Assembly: GCA_963785255.1 (NCBI GenBank)
Contig: CAWAUR010000008.1
Coordinates: forward strand, 305,744-369,743
Length of the DNA stretch: 64,000 nt
Direction: 5' to 3'
Source: Bog-159 sp963785255
Lineage (GTDB): Bacteria; Acidobacteriota; Terriglobia; Bryobacterales; Bryobacteraceae
Made by a program: the position numbers and the translations under genes. Positions 34,149 to 44,020 of this stretch are shown here, piece after piece. Each line of letters starts with the position of its first letter. Position 1 is the first letter of the stretch. The notes below the pieces were generated by a model, which was not told the origin of the DNA, searched no databases, and saw only the letters and a list, made by a program, of their open reading frames with translations.

Positions 34149-37100
34149 AGTCCGTTTGTCCATTGTGTGCAGGTAGCGGAAGTGACTCCGGGCGTCCCCG
34201 ATGCACTGTATCCGCCGGCGTCTATGGCAGCGTACGCGGTCGCGCCATTAGTGACCTTCACGACACCCGCCGCCTCCCGCGCCAGAGCGGTGTCGATGGT
34301 GCCCGCAAACGTGCTGTTCACGGAATGCCATACCAGCAGGCTGTCGCTCGACAGGCTGAGTGTCGAAGTATCCAAACTGATTTTGTAGTTCGTGCCATCG
34401 CCCTCGGAGTAACCGCCGTCCCAATTGATGAATGCGATGTTACTCCCGGCATTGTTTTTCCAGAGCACCGATGCCGCGCCGACGCTAGCTTGATTGGGCC
34501 CGTTCTGCACCACGATCTGAGTGATCTGGCCCGCCGCGCTGTTGTAAATTGTACCGCCCGTTGTGTTCAGGGTCCCGGAGCCGACCTGTGACAGCGTGTA
34601 ATCGCCGCTCTGCGCAGTTACCGCTCCGGTGCGGCCGAACACGCTGGATACCGCGCCGCCGCCGCTGACGGTGCCCGGCGCCCATTGCGAACCGTTCCAC
34701 TGCAATACCTGATTGGTGGAGGGCGCTGTACCGGCCACCGCGCGGCCCTGCAAGGCAGTTACCGTGACGGCCAAGCCGCTGTTACTTACATCGCCCGCTA
34801 AAGACGGCATCTGCGCGGCCGCAAGCGTACCGGCGATACCGCCCAGGTTCGACCACAGCAGATTGTTCGCGCCGTCGGTAGTGGTCACCTGTCCGGCGGT
34901 CCCCGCGGCGCTCCAAAGATTCAACAAGCCATTGAAGCCGGACGACGGAGCGCACAAGCCCATATCATGCGCCGCATTCGTGTCCGAGAGATGCAGACAT
35001 CCCGCAGTGTTGCTGCCCGCATTGGCATAAACATTACCGGTGGCTGTAAGTGCGCCGCCGGCGGTAATATCGCTGGTGGTCGCCACCGATGTCAAGGCCG
35101 CTGTAAGCGTCGAGTTATTCAGCGTAGTCGCGGTTACCGCATCGGCGGGCAACGCGGCGTCCGGCAAGGTCCCGCTGATTTGCGAATAACTGTAAGTGCC
35201 CGGCGCCCACTGCGACCCATTCCACTGCAATACCTGGCCGCTCGAAGGAGCCGCACCGGATACCGCTAGTCCCTGGATCTTACTAACCGTATTTGTACTA
35301 ATACTTCCTGTTACATCGCCTGCCAACGCCAGCGCCGCGCCGTTGATCTCCAGGCCGCCCGTATCCAGAACGCCATACCCGGCCGACCCGTTCGTCACCT
35401 TCACCACGCCCGCCGACTCGCGCGCCAGGCCGGTGTCCGCTGTGCCCGAAAATACATTGTTCATCGATCGCCACGCCACCAGGCTGTCGCTCGACATCCC
35501 CAGCGTACTGCTGTCCAGGCTGATCTTATAATTGGTTCCGTCGCCTTCAGCGAAGCCGCCGTCCCAGTTGATAAACGACATGGTGGCGCCTGCATTATTC
35601 TGCCATAACACCGGACCCGCGCCATTCACCGCCTGGCTGGAGCTATTTTTGAAAATAATCTGTGTATTGCCGCTGCCCGCCGCATTGTAGATGGCGCCCC
35701 CTGTGGCGCTCAGTACTCCGCTAGAGATTTGACTCAGATTGTAGTCGTTCGCCGCCGCCGTTACCGTTCCCGTCCGGCCAAAGATGCTCTGAATCGGCGC
35801 CGCGCCAGCAGCACGCGCAGTGGTGAAATATAGGTTGGTTCCTTCGGTGACTTGAGTCGTGGTATAGTCGCCGGCCTGTGCAGTTACCGCGCCTACACGT
35901 CCGAAGATGGAACTTACCGGCGAACTCGCGCTTCCGGCCTCCACCGTCCACGTATTCGCCGCTGTGCATCCAAAAAGATTCTGGCCAGCCGGCGCGTCAT
36001 TGGCGAAATACTGCTCTCCTACCGTGCATGTAGATGGCTTACTCGCGCCCACGCCGACCTTCGCCGGCAGCGTATGCGTGCCGCCGCTGAAGTCCACCGT
36101 GCCAGCCACTCCGGTGATGCCGCCGGTGCTCAGCCCAACCAGATTTCCGGTGGCGCTGTCGATCTTCCAACGATTCACCAGGCTATTCCAGAGCGAGCCC
36201 GAAGCCCCGCCTGGCACAGTCCCAAAGATGACATTGCCGCCGTTAGCCGAGCCTGTCCCTGGCCCGCCCGCCAGAATCATATCCTGGCCCGCAACATTTG
36301 TTCCGCTGGCGCCGGAGCTCGACACCAGAACGCCCGCCGGCGACAAGGCGCTCACCATGCCGTTTCCAAGCCAGATCTGCTGAATGGGCGACGGGTCGCT
36401 GCCTACCACCATCTCATAAGACCCGTACACTGTGGCATAAGCTCCCAGCGCTACCGACTTACTGGGCGTGCTGCTCTCCTGCGGACCCAGGTTAGCATCG
36501 GCTGTAGTGTCTACATAGGCCGTAGTGGTATTGTCACTGATCGCCCCGACGTAATACCACTGCCGCGGCGCTTGGTTCGCCGTGATTACGGTGCACAACG
36601 TGGCCGGACATACCACGGTCCGGTAAATCCTCCGCGCCGATGCCACAAATGGTCCGCTATAGATCGGCAGTCCGGCAATGGTCACTTCCCTATGTGCGCT
36701 GTCGGTGAGCACACCGAGATAACTGTTGTTAGAAAGCGCCGTCTCCTGCCCGTTCAATACAAACGACACCTTATACCAATACCAACCAACGGAAAGATCC
36801 GCCGTATTACTGGTTGCGGTCAGGGTAACTCCCGCCATGGTATTGGGATAGTAGAGATCGGCGTATGCGCCAACACCGGTGAGATAGTGGCCGGAGGTCG
36901 CGCCGAACATGGCATTGAAACCTGTACCGGTATTGTCATACCCGGTGGTGAGCGACCACAGAGTATTCATCCCCATGCAAGCGTTTTCATACCCGGTCAC
37001 GTTCCAGGCGCACGAATCCGTGCCAAAACCACTGTTGCGATACCCCGTGGTGTTGATTCCTACCGAGTCGATCCCAAACGCGGCGTTATTATAGCCCGTC

Positions 37101-38992
37101 GTATTCTGATAGAGCGCTCGCAATCCAAACGCGAAATTGTCATACCCCGTAGTATTATTGCCCAGCGCATTTTCACCCACGGCCGTGTTGTAACTCCCCG
37201 TGGTATTGGCCACCATCGCCAGGCTGCCGACCGCCACGTTCTGACTCCCGGTGGTATTCGCCGACAAAGCGCTCTGTCCGACCGCGATATTTTGATACCC
37301 GGTTGTATTCGCCGTCAGGTTGCCGGTTCCGATGCCGACGTTGTTGCTGCCATTCCCCGATCCCGTCGCGCCCGGCCCGATGCTGAAGCTGCCCAGCGTG
37401 CCGCTCCAAGAGGCTGCCCCCGGCAGTTGCGACGCGGCGATGGTGCCGCCAATCTGTGAGAAGTTATAATCGCCCGCACTCGCTGTTACTACGCCCGCGC
37501 GTCCGAAGACGGTGGTCACTGCGCCGCTGACCGAGGCGGGCGCCCACTGCGATCCGTTCCATTGCAACACCTGATTACTTGCCGGCGCCGTGCTCGACAC
37601 GGCACGTCCTTGCAGTCCCGTGACTGTCGCAGCCACGCCCGAATTGGCGATGTCCCCGCTGAGAACAGGCATCTGGCTCGCGACTAAGTGCGCGGACGAG
37701 TCGAGCCCCGCATACCCCAGTGCGGCGCCCTTGTTCGACGTGTTCTCCGGCGTGTATCCCAACGTGGCCGTTACGTCCGAAGACGCCGCCACGGCAGGCG
37801 CCCCGCTGCCCCCGGTGATCTTCAAGAGCCCGGTGGAAAGGCTCGCCAGAGTCACTCCGCCTAGTTGATTCGCATTGATCAGGCCGCCGCTCGTATAACT
37901 CAAACTTCCGCCGATCAACAGCGCACTACTATTGGTTCCCGCGCTGACTCCGCCGAACGACACGCTGCCCGCGCTGCCCACCGTGTTTCCGCACTGAAAA
38001 CCATGCGTGGTGACGCTATAGTTCAAGTGATTTCCGCCAGTATCCGGACACGAAGGCAGCGCCGCCCATGCCCCCAGCGACGGCGCCGCCGTAACAATCG
38101 TCTGGTCCGATGCGTTGTTGGCTGGCACGCTGGTGCCGTTGATTTCGATAATCGCGGGCAAGTTCGTCAACGGTAGCAGCCGGTTGGAATCGAGCGGCGC
38201 ATAACCATTGGCGGCGCCACTGTTTGACGTGTTCTCCGGAGTAAATCCTAATGCCGCGGTAACATCCAGCGCGCCCGCGATGCTAGGCGCACCCGTTCCG
38301 GTCGTGATCTTAAGAAGTCCGGTTGAAAGACCCGCCAGGCTTACTCCGCCCAACTTATTCGCATCGATCAAACCTGCGCCCGTATACTCCAAACTTCCGC
38401 TGACTAATAGGCCATTAGCATTAGTGCCGCCAGCAACGCCGCTGAATCCGACGCTGCCCACCGAACTGCCCGTGTTACCGCACAAGAATCCGTGCGTCGC
38501 CACATTATAGTTCAAATGGCTCCCCAGCACATCCGGGCACGATGGAAGACTCGTCCAAACGCCCGCCGACGGCGCCGTAGTCACCACAGTCTGGTCGGAC
38601 GCATTATTGCCAGGTATTGCCGTACCGTTAACGGCCGTAATGGGGGGCAAGTTCGCCGTGGGCACCAGCGCATTCGCATCCAACCCCGCGTATCCTCCGG
38701 CCGCGCCCTTGTTGCCGGCGTTTTCGGCGACATACCCGACCAGTCGCACCGATGTTACACAAAGTGAGGGCCACACCCCCGCCGCCTTCGGGCCATACAG
38801 ACAGTATGCAACGGTATCGAGATAGTAATCTCCGTCCGATCCAACGGAACTTGCCGGCGCGCCCGCTCCGTACCAGATCGCCGATCCAGGCGGGATTCCG
38901 GTAGGGGTCCCTCCGCCGCCCACGATAATCTGCCCCCAAGCCGCCGCCGCGCACAATAGACACACGAGGACTGCTACTAAGATGCTTCTCAT
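34133..38992 (-). CDS. Giant secreted fibre-like repeat protein
   Basis: The 1619-residue protein has a signal peptide (ILVAVLVCLLCAAAAWGQ). Residues about 90-480 hold two copies of a block of about 160 residues (with SLPSCPD, LNYNVATHGF, TGLLKIT). Residues about 550-690 hold eight or nine 17-residue repeats of the form NTTGxxNxAxGxxAL, like YadA-head or phage tail-fibre repeats. Four copies of SVFGRxGAVTAxxGDY are spread from about 490 to the end, and two C-terminal blocks share NWDGGxxEGDGTNYKISLD. It looks like a trimeric surface or tail-like fibre. No anchor domain is seen. Confidence 0.8.
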   Translation of the reverse strand: MRSILVAVLVCLLCAAAAWGQIIVGGGGTPTGIPPGSAIWYGAGAPASSVGSDGDYYLDTVAYCLYGPKAAGVWPSLCVTSVRLVGYVAENAGNKGAAGGYAGLDANALVPTANLPPITAVNGTAIPGNNASDQTVVTTAPSAGVWTSLPSCPDVLGSHLNYNVATHGFLCGNTGSSVGSVGFSGVAGGTNANGLLVSGSLEYTGAGLIDANKLGGVSLAGLSTGLLKITTGTGAPSIAGALDVTAALGFTPENTSNSGAANGYAPLDSNRLLPLTNLPAIIEINGTSVPANNASDQTIVTAAPSLGAWAALPSCPDTGGNHLNYSVTTHGFQCGNTVGSAGSVSFGGVSAGTNSSALLIGGSLSYTSGGLINANQLGGVTLASLSTGLLKITGGSGAPAVAASSDVTATLGYTPENTSNKGAALGYAGLDSSAHLVASQMPVLSGDIANSGVAATVTGLQGRAVSSTAPASNQVLQWNGSQWAPASVSGAVTTVFGRAGVVTASAGDYNFSQIGGTIAASQLPGAASWSGTLGSFSIGPGATGSGNGSNNVGIGTGNLTANTTGYQNIAVGQSALSANTTGSQNVAVGSLAMVANTTGSYNTAVGENALGNNTTGYDNFAFGLRALYQNTTGYNNAAFGIDSVGINTTGYRNSGFGTDSCAWNVTGYENACMGMNTLWSLTTGYDNTGTGFNAMFGATSGHYLTGVGAYADLYYPNTMAGVTLTATSNTADLSVGWYWYKVSFVLNGQETALSNNSYLGVLTDSAHREVTIAGLPIYSGPFVASARRIYRTVVCPATLCTVITANQAPRQWYYVGAISDNTTTAYVDTTADANLGPQESSTPSKSVALGAYATVYGSYEMVVGSDPSPIQQIWLGNGMVSALSPAGVLVSSSGASGTNVAGQDMILAGGPGTGSANGGNVIFGTVPGGASGSLWNSLVNRWKIDSATGNLVGLSTGGITGVAGTVDFSGGTHTLPAKVGVGASKPSTCTVGEQYFANDAPAGQNLFGCTAANTWTVEAGSASSPVSSIFGRVGAVTAQAGDYTTTQVTEGTNLYFTTARAAGAAPIQSIFGRTGTVTAAANDYNLSQISSGVLSATGGAIYNAAGSGNTQIIFKNSSSQAVNGAGPVLWQNNAGATMSFINWDGGFAEGDGTNYKISLDSSTLGMSSDSLVAWRSMNNVFSGTADTGLARESAGVVKVTNGSAGYGVLDTGGLEINGAALALAGDVTGSISTNTVSKIQGLAVSGAAPSSGQVLQWNGSQWAPGTYSYSQISGTLPDAALPADAVTATTLNNSTLTAALTSVATTSDITAGGALTATGNVYANAGSNTAGCLHLSDTNAAHDMGLCAPSSGFNGLLNLWSAAGTAGQVTTTDGANNLLWSNLGGIAGTLAAAQMPSLAGDVSNSGLAVTVTALQGRAVAGTAPSTNQVLQWNGSQWAPGTVSGGGAVSSVFGRTGAVTAQSGDYTLSQVGSGTLNTTGGTIYNSAAGQITQIVVQNGPNQASVGAASVLWKNNAGSNIAFINWDGGYSEGDGTNYKISLDTSTLSLSSDSLLVWHSVNSTFAGTIDTALAREAAGVVKVTNGATAYAAIDAGGYSASGTPGVTSATCTQWTNGLCTHN

Positions 38993-39030
38993 ATTTTTCA
39001 GTGAGTCTCCCTGATTCGGCCAGGTTCGAG

Positions 39031-39354
39031 CTATCGCTGGTAGAGCATACCGGTCACTACCGCCTCGCCCGAAGTGCTGTCCACCGTCAGCGTGGTAGGA
39101 TCGATGACATTCGAGTCGCGCTCGTCTCCAACCACCACCGATTGTCCTGCCTGCAACACTGTGATCACGTCCGCGCCGGTCGCTTTGTTAAGGCCTGTCA
39201 GGCCGACAAACACGTAGTCGCTGGCGTTGGCTGTCTTGAATGCCTGCACCAGGACCTTATTGCAGCGCAGGGCGACTCCGGACGGGGCTGTTACATTCGA
39301 AGTCAATCCGGCGTTGCTGGCGGTCACAAAACCGAGAGGAATAATCTGTGCCAA
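39031..39354 (-). CDS. Small protein of the fibre locus, unknown
   Basis: The product has 107 residues from a TTG at 39354, which follows AAAGGAG by nine bases and gives the start MAQIIPLGFVTASNAG; a GTG at 39375 is in frame but lies on the ribosome binding site. The protein is beta-rich (VFVGLTGLNKATGADVITVL, then VVVGDERDSNVIDPTT) without cysteine and without a signal peptide. It resembles small phage structural proteins in composition only. It lies just before the fibre gene and probably shares its transcript. Confidence 0.6.
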   Translation of the reverse strand: MAQIIPLGFVTASNAGLTSNVTAPSGVALRCNKVLVQAFKTANASDYVFVGLTGLNKATGADVITVLQAGQSVVVGDERDSNVIDPTTLTVDSTSGEAVVTGMLYQR

Positions 39355-39667
39355 GTGAAGCGCTCCTTTTTTCACTCACAGAATACCAGCCGCCCTTTTT
39401 CCGGCGAGCGTTGTTAGGGCTCGCCCCGCCACCCCTAAACGGGCGCAGTGCCGGGCAATCCGCCGTTCCTGACTTCCGGACTCCGTGCGGAATATAAGTG
39501 CGCACTCCGCACTAACTCTATGTAGAAATGTGATTTGTAAGTCGTGTCCGAGGCTTGGCAACGAACGGCCCGCGCTTCCCGCCGGCCTGGCCCGGCAACT
39601 CGCGCAACCTCGCGCCCTAGCCGCGAATTTTTCGTCAGAAACGTGTGACTGGCTATCTCGCGACGCC
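39355..39667. other. Gap without recognised gene
   Basis: This stretch separates the fibre locus from the cytochrome gene. No coding frame, repeat copy or RNA gene is supported. Since both neighbours are read on the minus strand, it should hold the promoter of the fibre locus; no clear -35/-10 pair stands out. Confidence 0.5.
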
Positions 39668-40777
39668 CTACTGCACCGAATTCAAATACGCCACCAGATC
39701 CGTCATCTGCCCTGGATTATTGAATCGAGGCCAACCGATCTGGGCTTGTTTCATGCGCGTGAACATCTGCGGACCATGCTTCCATAGCGCCGAAATGATC
39801 GTGATCTCCGAATATCCCCGGCCCTGCCCCGGCAGCGGCGGCGCGCCGTGTTCCCCGCCCGCATGGCACTCCGCGCAGCGTTTGGCGGCAAACACTTGCT
39901 TGCCCCGCCCGATGTCGCCCTTGGCATACACGAACTGCCGCATCCACAGGTAACTCAGCAATTGCCGCATCTCATCCACGGATAGCTGCGGCACCGGCTG
40001 CACCATGCGCGGCGCGTGATTCCACATATCCACCGCGATCTCCGTCAGCGCCAGATTGTGCAGCCGGTCTTCCAGCGCCAACTTGCCCACATGGCACTTC
40101 ACGCAGCCCTTCGCCTCGAAAATGGCTTGCCCGCCTTCGCCCGACGTAAACGAAAACTTCGCCGGCATACCGCGCGTTTCCGGCAAATTCCGCAGATAAG
40201 CCAGGATGTCGCTCAAATCCTGCGCCGAAAGCTCCTGCCATGCGATCTTCTTGCGGGCGAAAGCCTCCTTCATGCTGCTGCTGTGGTCCCACATCTGCTG
40301 CGCCAGCACGATGGGCTGCTCCAGCGATTCCCATTTCACCACCGGCGGCGCGCCCTCCGCCCGCGATTCGCTGATCCCGTGACACTCCGCGCAGTGCCGT
40401 TCCGCGAAAGCCTGCTTGCCGCGCGCCGCATCGCCCGGCTTGTCGAAAAAGCGCGTGGAATACAAATAGGCGAACAAATCCGCCGCATCCGGCGCGCTTA
40501 ATTTCGGCCGCTCGATGCCGGCTCCCTCCATCGCCGCCCACATCACCGGCGCATGGTTCCACATGGTGCTCGCCAGCAGCGCCGGCGTAAATCCCCGGTC
40601 CACCCGCGCGCTCAAATCCATCCCCATCCTGCCGCCCTTGCCGTTCACGCTGTGACACTGCACACAGCGTTGGTCTTGAAAGAGCCGCGCGCCTCGCTCC
40701 GAGTCGCCTGGGATCACGGGCGGCACAGCGGCCCCCGCGCTCCAAACCATCAAAACGCCAATGCACAACTCTCGCAT
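39668..40777 (-). CDS. Four-haem c-type cytochrome, periplasmic
   Basis: The 369-residue protein has a signal peptide (CIGVLMVWSAGAA) and four cytochrome c domains with CVQCH, CAECH, CVKCH and CAECH. The domains are spaced by about 90-100 residues and share an MWNHAP or MWDHSS segment that may carry the distal methionine. It should shuttle electrons in the periplasm. The start at ATG 40777, with GAGGGAA upstream, is preferred to the frame start at 40822. No oxidase or dehydrogenase gene is adjacent, so the partner is unknown. Confidence 0.88.
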   Translation of the reverse strand: MRELCIGVLMVWSAGAAVPPVIPGDSERGARLFQDQRCVQCHSVNGKGGRMGMDLSARVDRGFTPALLASTMWNHAPVMWAAMEGAGIERPKLSAPDAADLFAYLYSTRFFDKPGDAARGKQAFAERHCAECHGISESRAEGAPPVVKWESLEQPIVLAQQMWDHSSSMKEAFARKKIAWQELSAQDLSDILAYLRNLPETRGMPAKFSFTSGEGGQAIFEAKGCVKCHVGKLALEDRLHNLALTEIAVDMWNHAPRMVQPVPQLSVDEMRQLLSYLWMRQFVYAKGDIGRGKQVFAAKRCAECHAGGEHGAPPLPGQGRGYSEITIISALWKHGPQMFTRMKQAQIGWPRFNNPGQMTDLVAYLNSVQ

Positions 40778-41019
40778 CGTTCCCTCGCTATACCTCGTTG
40801 TTCTTGAATCGGTCAAAGTCAAAACTGGGGGCTGCCGTGGCCGCCCAGCCGGTCGCCGCGCCGGATCCCACCACCACAGATCCGCAAATCTTCCCGCTTT
40901 CCAACGTTTGCATCGTTAAGGGTATTATAGTTCCCGATGAATCGCCGATTTTTCCCGCTGTGCGCGGCAACAGCGCCGCGGTGAGGCTGATGTCATAGTA
41001 AACAGCCACGCACCTGACC

Positions 41020-41292
41020 GTGGAAATCCCAGACGACGTAGCTCGGCGCTTGTATGAGGCGGGCGGGGATCTGCCGCGCCGCGCCCTCGAAGCGCTGGTG
41101 GCCGAGGAATATCGGCAGGGCCATCTCACCAAGCCCGACTTGCGGCGCGTGCTTGGCTTTGAAACCAGTGACCAAATCGATACGTTCCTTCGGGCGCACG
41201 AAGTTTGGATCGACTGCTCGCTAGAGGACTTGGAACGCGAACGGGCCGGCTTGCGGCGCCTCGGGCCTCAGTCCCCAGCCCCTAGCCCCTAA
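41020..41292 (+). CDS. UPF0175-family protein
   Basis: The 90-residue product starts at GTG. It begins VEIPDDVARRLYEAGGDLPR, then ALEALVAEEYRQGHL, VLGFETSDQIDTFLRAH and DCSLEDLERERAG, the UPF0175 pattern. Members often act as antitoxins to PIN-type toxins, but no toxin gene is adjacent here. The last nine residues (GPQSPAPSP) are encoded by a fragment of the CCCCTAG repeat seen between atpG and atpD. The 240 bases before it hold no supported gene. Confidence 0.75.
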   Translation: MEIPDDVARRLYEAGGDLPRRALEALVAEEYRQGHLTKPDLRRVLGFETSDQIDTFLRAHEVWIDCSLEDLERERAGLRRLGPQSPAPSP

Positions 41293-41293
41293 T
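41268..41293. repeat. Fragment of the CCCCTAGTCCC repeat
   Basis: The words CAGTCCCCAGCCCCTAG and CCCCTAATCCC match the C-rich half of the 95-bp units at 5554-6030. The fragment forms the 3' end of the UPF0175 gene and shows that the array sequence belongs to a dispersed family. Confidence 0.7.
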
Positions 41294-41340
41294 CCCACCG
41301 CGCGAAGCGCGCGCAAGCTACAATCGAATTAACCCGCTCC

Positions 41341-43287
41341 ATGACCACCGATGTCAAAGCCGTCCCCCGCGTGCGTCAGTTCTTCGCCCGCCACGGCGCG
41401 CTCTCCAAATGGCATCCCAATTATGAATACCGCCCCGGCCAGTTAGCCATGGCGGAAGCCGTCGAATCCGCCCTCGCCGACCGCAAACACCTCATCGTCG
41501 AAGCCGGCACCGGCACCGGCAAAACCCTCGCCTATCTGGTCCCCGCGCTGCTCTCCGGCAAGCGCATCGTGGTCTCCACCGGCACCAAAAATCTCCAGGA
41601 GCAGCTCTTCTTCAAAGACATTCCGTTCCTCCAGCAGCACTTCCCCCGTCCCCTGCGCGTCTGCTACATGAAGGGCCGCAACAACTACGCCTGCCGCCAG
41701 AAAATCTACGATGCCGATCGCGAAGCCGTCCTCTCCGGCCTCGAAGAAGTCGCCGATTTTCAGGTCATCCAAGCCTGGGAAAAAACCACCGAATTCGGCG
41801 ACCGCGCCGAAATCAAAAAGCTGCCCGAACAGAGCACCGCCTGGGCCAAAATGGACGCCCGCAGCGATCTCTGCACCGGCCAGAAATGCAAACAATTCGA
41901 CCGCTGCTTCCTCACTTTGATGCACCAGCGTGCCAATGCGAGCGACATCGTCATCGTCAACCATCATCTGTTCTTCGCCGACCTCGCGTTGAAAGAAGTC
42001 CTTCAGGATGGCGATACCGAAGGCGGCATTCTGCCCGAATATCACGCCGTGGTCTTCGATGAGGCCCATGAAATCGAAGACATCGCCGGCCAATACTTCG
42101 GCGTCTCCGTGAGCAATTACCGCTTCCAGGAATTGCGCCGCGACATCTCCGCCATCGCCCGCGCCAAGGAATTCGGATCCGCCGAACTCGACCGCATCCT
42201 CGACCGCCTCGATGAGCTCGCCTCGCAATTATTCATGGCCCTTCCCGCACCCGAAGGCCGCGTGGCCTTCACCGGCCGCGCCGAATTCGTCCAGCGCCAT
42301 GAAGACGTCTACCGCGACCTGCGCGCCGCGCTCGAACTGATCGGCTCTCATCTGAAGCTGCTGAAGACTCCACCGGTCGAAATCATTCCCCTCCAGCGCC
42401 GCACCGTCGAGCTCGGCCAGGCCCTCCAATTCGTCCTCGAAAGCGACGACGAGTCCTACGTCTTCTGGATGGAGCGGCGCGGCCGGGGCGTCTTTCTGCA
42501 AGCCACGCCCATCGATGTCGCGCCTCTGCTGGCCGAACGCCTGTTCGATGTCGTGGATACCTGTGTGCTCACCTCCGCCACACTGGCCGTGGCCGGCGGA
42601 TTCGATTTCGTCAAGAAGCGCCTGGGCATCGAGCAGGCCCGCACCCTGGTGGTCCCTGGCCATTTCCAATATCAAACCCAAGCGCTGCTCTACGTGCCCC
42701 AGCATCTCCCCGATCCGCGCAGCCCAGCCTTCCCCAAAGAAGCATCCACCGAAGTCACCCAACTGCTGAAGCTCAGCCGCGGCCGGGCGTTCGTGCTGTT
42801 CACCAGCTATCAGCAGATGCGTCTGATGTACGACCGCATCTCGCTCGATCTGGATTATCCCACGCTCCTGCAAGGCACCGGCCCGCGCAGCGCCCTGCTG
42901 GAAGAATTCCGCACCACGCCCAACTGCATCCTCTTCGCCACATCGTCGTTCTGGCAGGGCGTGGACGTTCCCGGCGATCAGTTAAGCTGCGTCATCATCG
43001 ACCGCCTGCCCTTCGCCGTCCCCAGCGACCCAATCGTGGATGCGCGCGTGCGCAAACTCCGCAACGAGGGCGGCAACCCGTTCTACGATTACCAGGTCCC
43101 CCAGGCCGCCATCGCGCTCAAGCAGGGCTTCGGCCGCCTCATCCGCAGCCGTTCCGATCGCGGCGTGCTGGTCCTGCTCGATAATCGCGTCACCAAGCAG
43201 CGCTACGGCCAGGTGTTCTTCGACAGCCTGCCCGATTACGGATTCACCACCAAAATCACCGACGTGGAGAGTTTTTTCAATGTTTGA
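41341..43287 (+). CDS. dinG: DinG/YoaA-type ATP-dependent helicase
   Basis: The 648-residue superfamily 2 helicase of the XPD branch has Walker A AGTGTGKTLAYL near residue 60 and a DEAH box in VVFDEAHEIEDIAG. A cluster of cysteines between them (YACRQKI, LCTGQKCKQFDRC) fits a 4Fe-4S site. Motif VI is in QGFGRLIRSRSDRGVL. Such enzymes unwind DNA 5' to 3', including R-loops and G-quadruplexes. The start at 41341 lies close behind the UPF0175 gene, and the 3' end overlaps queD by eight bases. Confidence 0.92.
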   Translation: MTTDVKAVPRVRQFFARHGALSKWHPNYEYRPGQLAMAEAVESALADRKHLIVEAGTGTGKTLAYLVPALLSGKRIVVSTGTKNLQEQLFFKDIPFLQQHFPRPLRVCYMKGRNNYACRQKIYDADREAVLSGLEEVADFQVIQAWEKTTEFGDRAEIKKLPEQSTAWAKMDARSDLCTGQKCKQFDRCFLTLMHQRANASDIVIVNHHLFFADLALKEVLQDGDTEGGILPEYHAVVFDEAHEIEDIAGQYFGVSVSNYRFQELRRDISAIARAKEFGSAELDRILDRLDELASQLFMALPAPEGRVAFTGRAEFVQRHEDVYRDLRAALELIGSHLKLLKTPPVEIIPLQRRTVELGQALQFVLESDDESYVFWMERRGRGVFLQATPIDVAPLLAERLFDVVDTCVLTSATLAVAGGFDFVKKRLGIEQARTLVVPGHFQYQTQALLYVPQHLPDPRSPAFPKEASTEVTQLLKLSRGRAFVLFTSYQQMRLMYDRISLDLDYPTLLQGTGPRSALLEEFRTTPNCILFATSSFWQGVDVPGDQLSCVIIDRLPFAVPSDPIVDARVRKLRNEGGNPFYDYQVPQAAIALKQGFGRLIRSRSDRGVLVLLDNRVTKQRYGQVFFDSLPDYGFTTKITDVESFFNV

Positions 43288-43651
43288 AGTTTCCGTGGAA
43301 GAGACATTCGCCGCCGGCCACGCCCTGCGGAATTACAAGGGCAAATGCGAAAACCCGCACGGCCATAACTATCGCGTGCAGATTACTTTCAGCGGTCCGG
43401 ATCTCGATTCAGCCGGACTCCTGGTCGATTTTGTGGCCGTGAAAAAGCTGATGCACACCGTCGTCGACCGCCTCGATCATCAATACCTCAACGATCTTGC
43501 GCCCTTCGATGTGCTGAATCCCTCGGCCGAAAATATGGCCAAATATTTTTACGATGAAATCGGCGGCGCGCTTGAACGAGGCACTCCTGTTAAGTTGCAG
43601 GAAGTGCGCGTCTGGGAGACGGACACCTCGTGCGCCGCTTACCGGCCGTAA
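43280..43651 (+). CDS. queD: 6-carboxy-tetrahydropterin synthase QueD
   Basis: The 123-residue protein has the zinc-binding histidines in FAAGHALRNYKG and NPHGHNYRVQ, the active-site VVDRLDHQYLN, and NPSAENMAKYFYDEI ahead of the glutamate in VRVWETDTSCAAY. QueD makes 6-carboxytetrahydropterin for the queuosine pathway; it cannot be told from related PTPS enzymes with certainty, and no other que gene is near. The ATG at 43280 lies inside dinG. The 3' end overlaps the convergent ferredoxin gene by 13 bases. Confidence 0.85.
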   Translation: MFEVSVEETFAAGHALRNYKGKCENPHGHNYRVQITFSGPDLDSAGLLVDFVAVKKLMHTVVDRLDHQYLNDLAPFDVLNPSAENMAKYFYDEIGGALERGTPVKLQEVRVWETDTSCAAYRP

Positions 43652-43899
43652 TACGCGGCGTTTTTAGCGGTGAATTCCGACCACTTTTCCGGCAGGTCGT
43701 CCAGCGCGAAGATCGCCGATACCGGGCAAACCGGCACGCACGCGCCGCAATCGATGCATTCTACCGGATCGATGTACAGCAACTCAGCCTCGGCGTGGCC
43801 CGGCTCATCCTTCTTGGGGTGGATGCAGTCAACCGGGCAGGCGTCCACGCAGGCGGTGTCTTTGGTCCCGATGCAGGGTTCTGCAATTACGTAAGCCAT
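43639..43899 (-). CDS. Ferredoxin with two iron-sulfur sites
   Basis: The 86-residue protein begins MAYVIAEPCIGTKDTACVDA. It has two cysteine sets: C-x7-C-x3-C-P in the N-terminal half and CIDCGACVPVCPVSAI (C-x2-C-x2-C-x3-C-P) in the second. This is the 7Fe or 2[4Fe-4S] type of soluble electron carrier. The ATG at 43899 is clear from the family start; the longer frame reaches into repeat DNA. Confidence 0.93.
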   Translation of the reverse strand: MAYVIAEPCIGTKDTACVDACPVDCIHPKKDEPGHAEAELLYIDPVECIDCGACVPVCPVSAIFALDDLPEKWSEFTAKNAAYYGR

Positions 43900-44020
43900 G
43901 AATATTATTTTCCCTGTTAAGAGATCGACAATAGCATAGCGCCAAGCCGAAACACAACTGTGGGGCGCCGTCGAAAGCTTGAGCCCGGCCAGGACGGCGC
44001 GAAGTGGGGCAGGCACTGTG

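Noticed and set aside
35852..37459. Plus-strand frame of 535 codons opposite the fibre gene
   Set aside because: It arises from the repetitive antisense of the fibre gene, with no start signal or family features.
40788..41132. Minus-strand frame upstream of the cytochrome gene
   Set aside because: It overlaps the UPF0175 gene in antisense and has no recognisable content.
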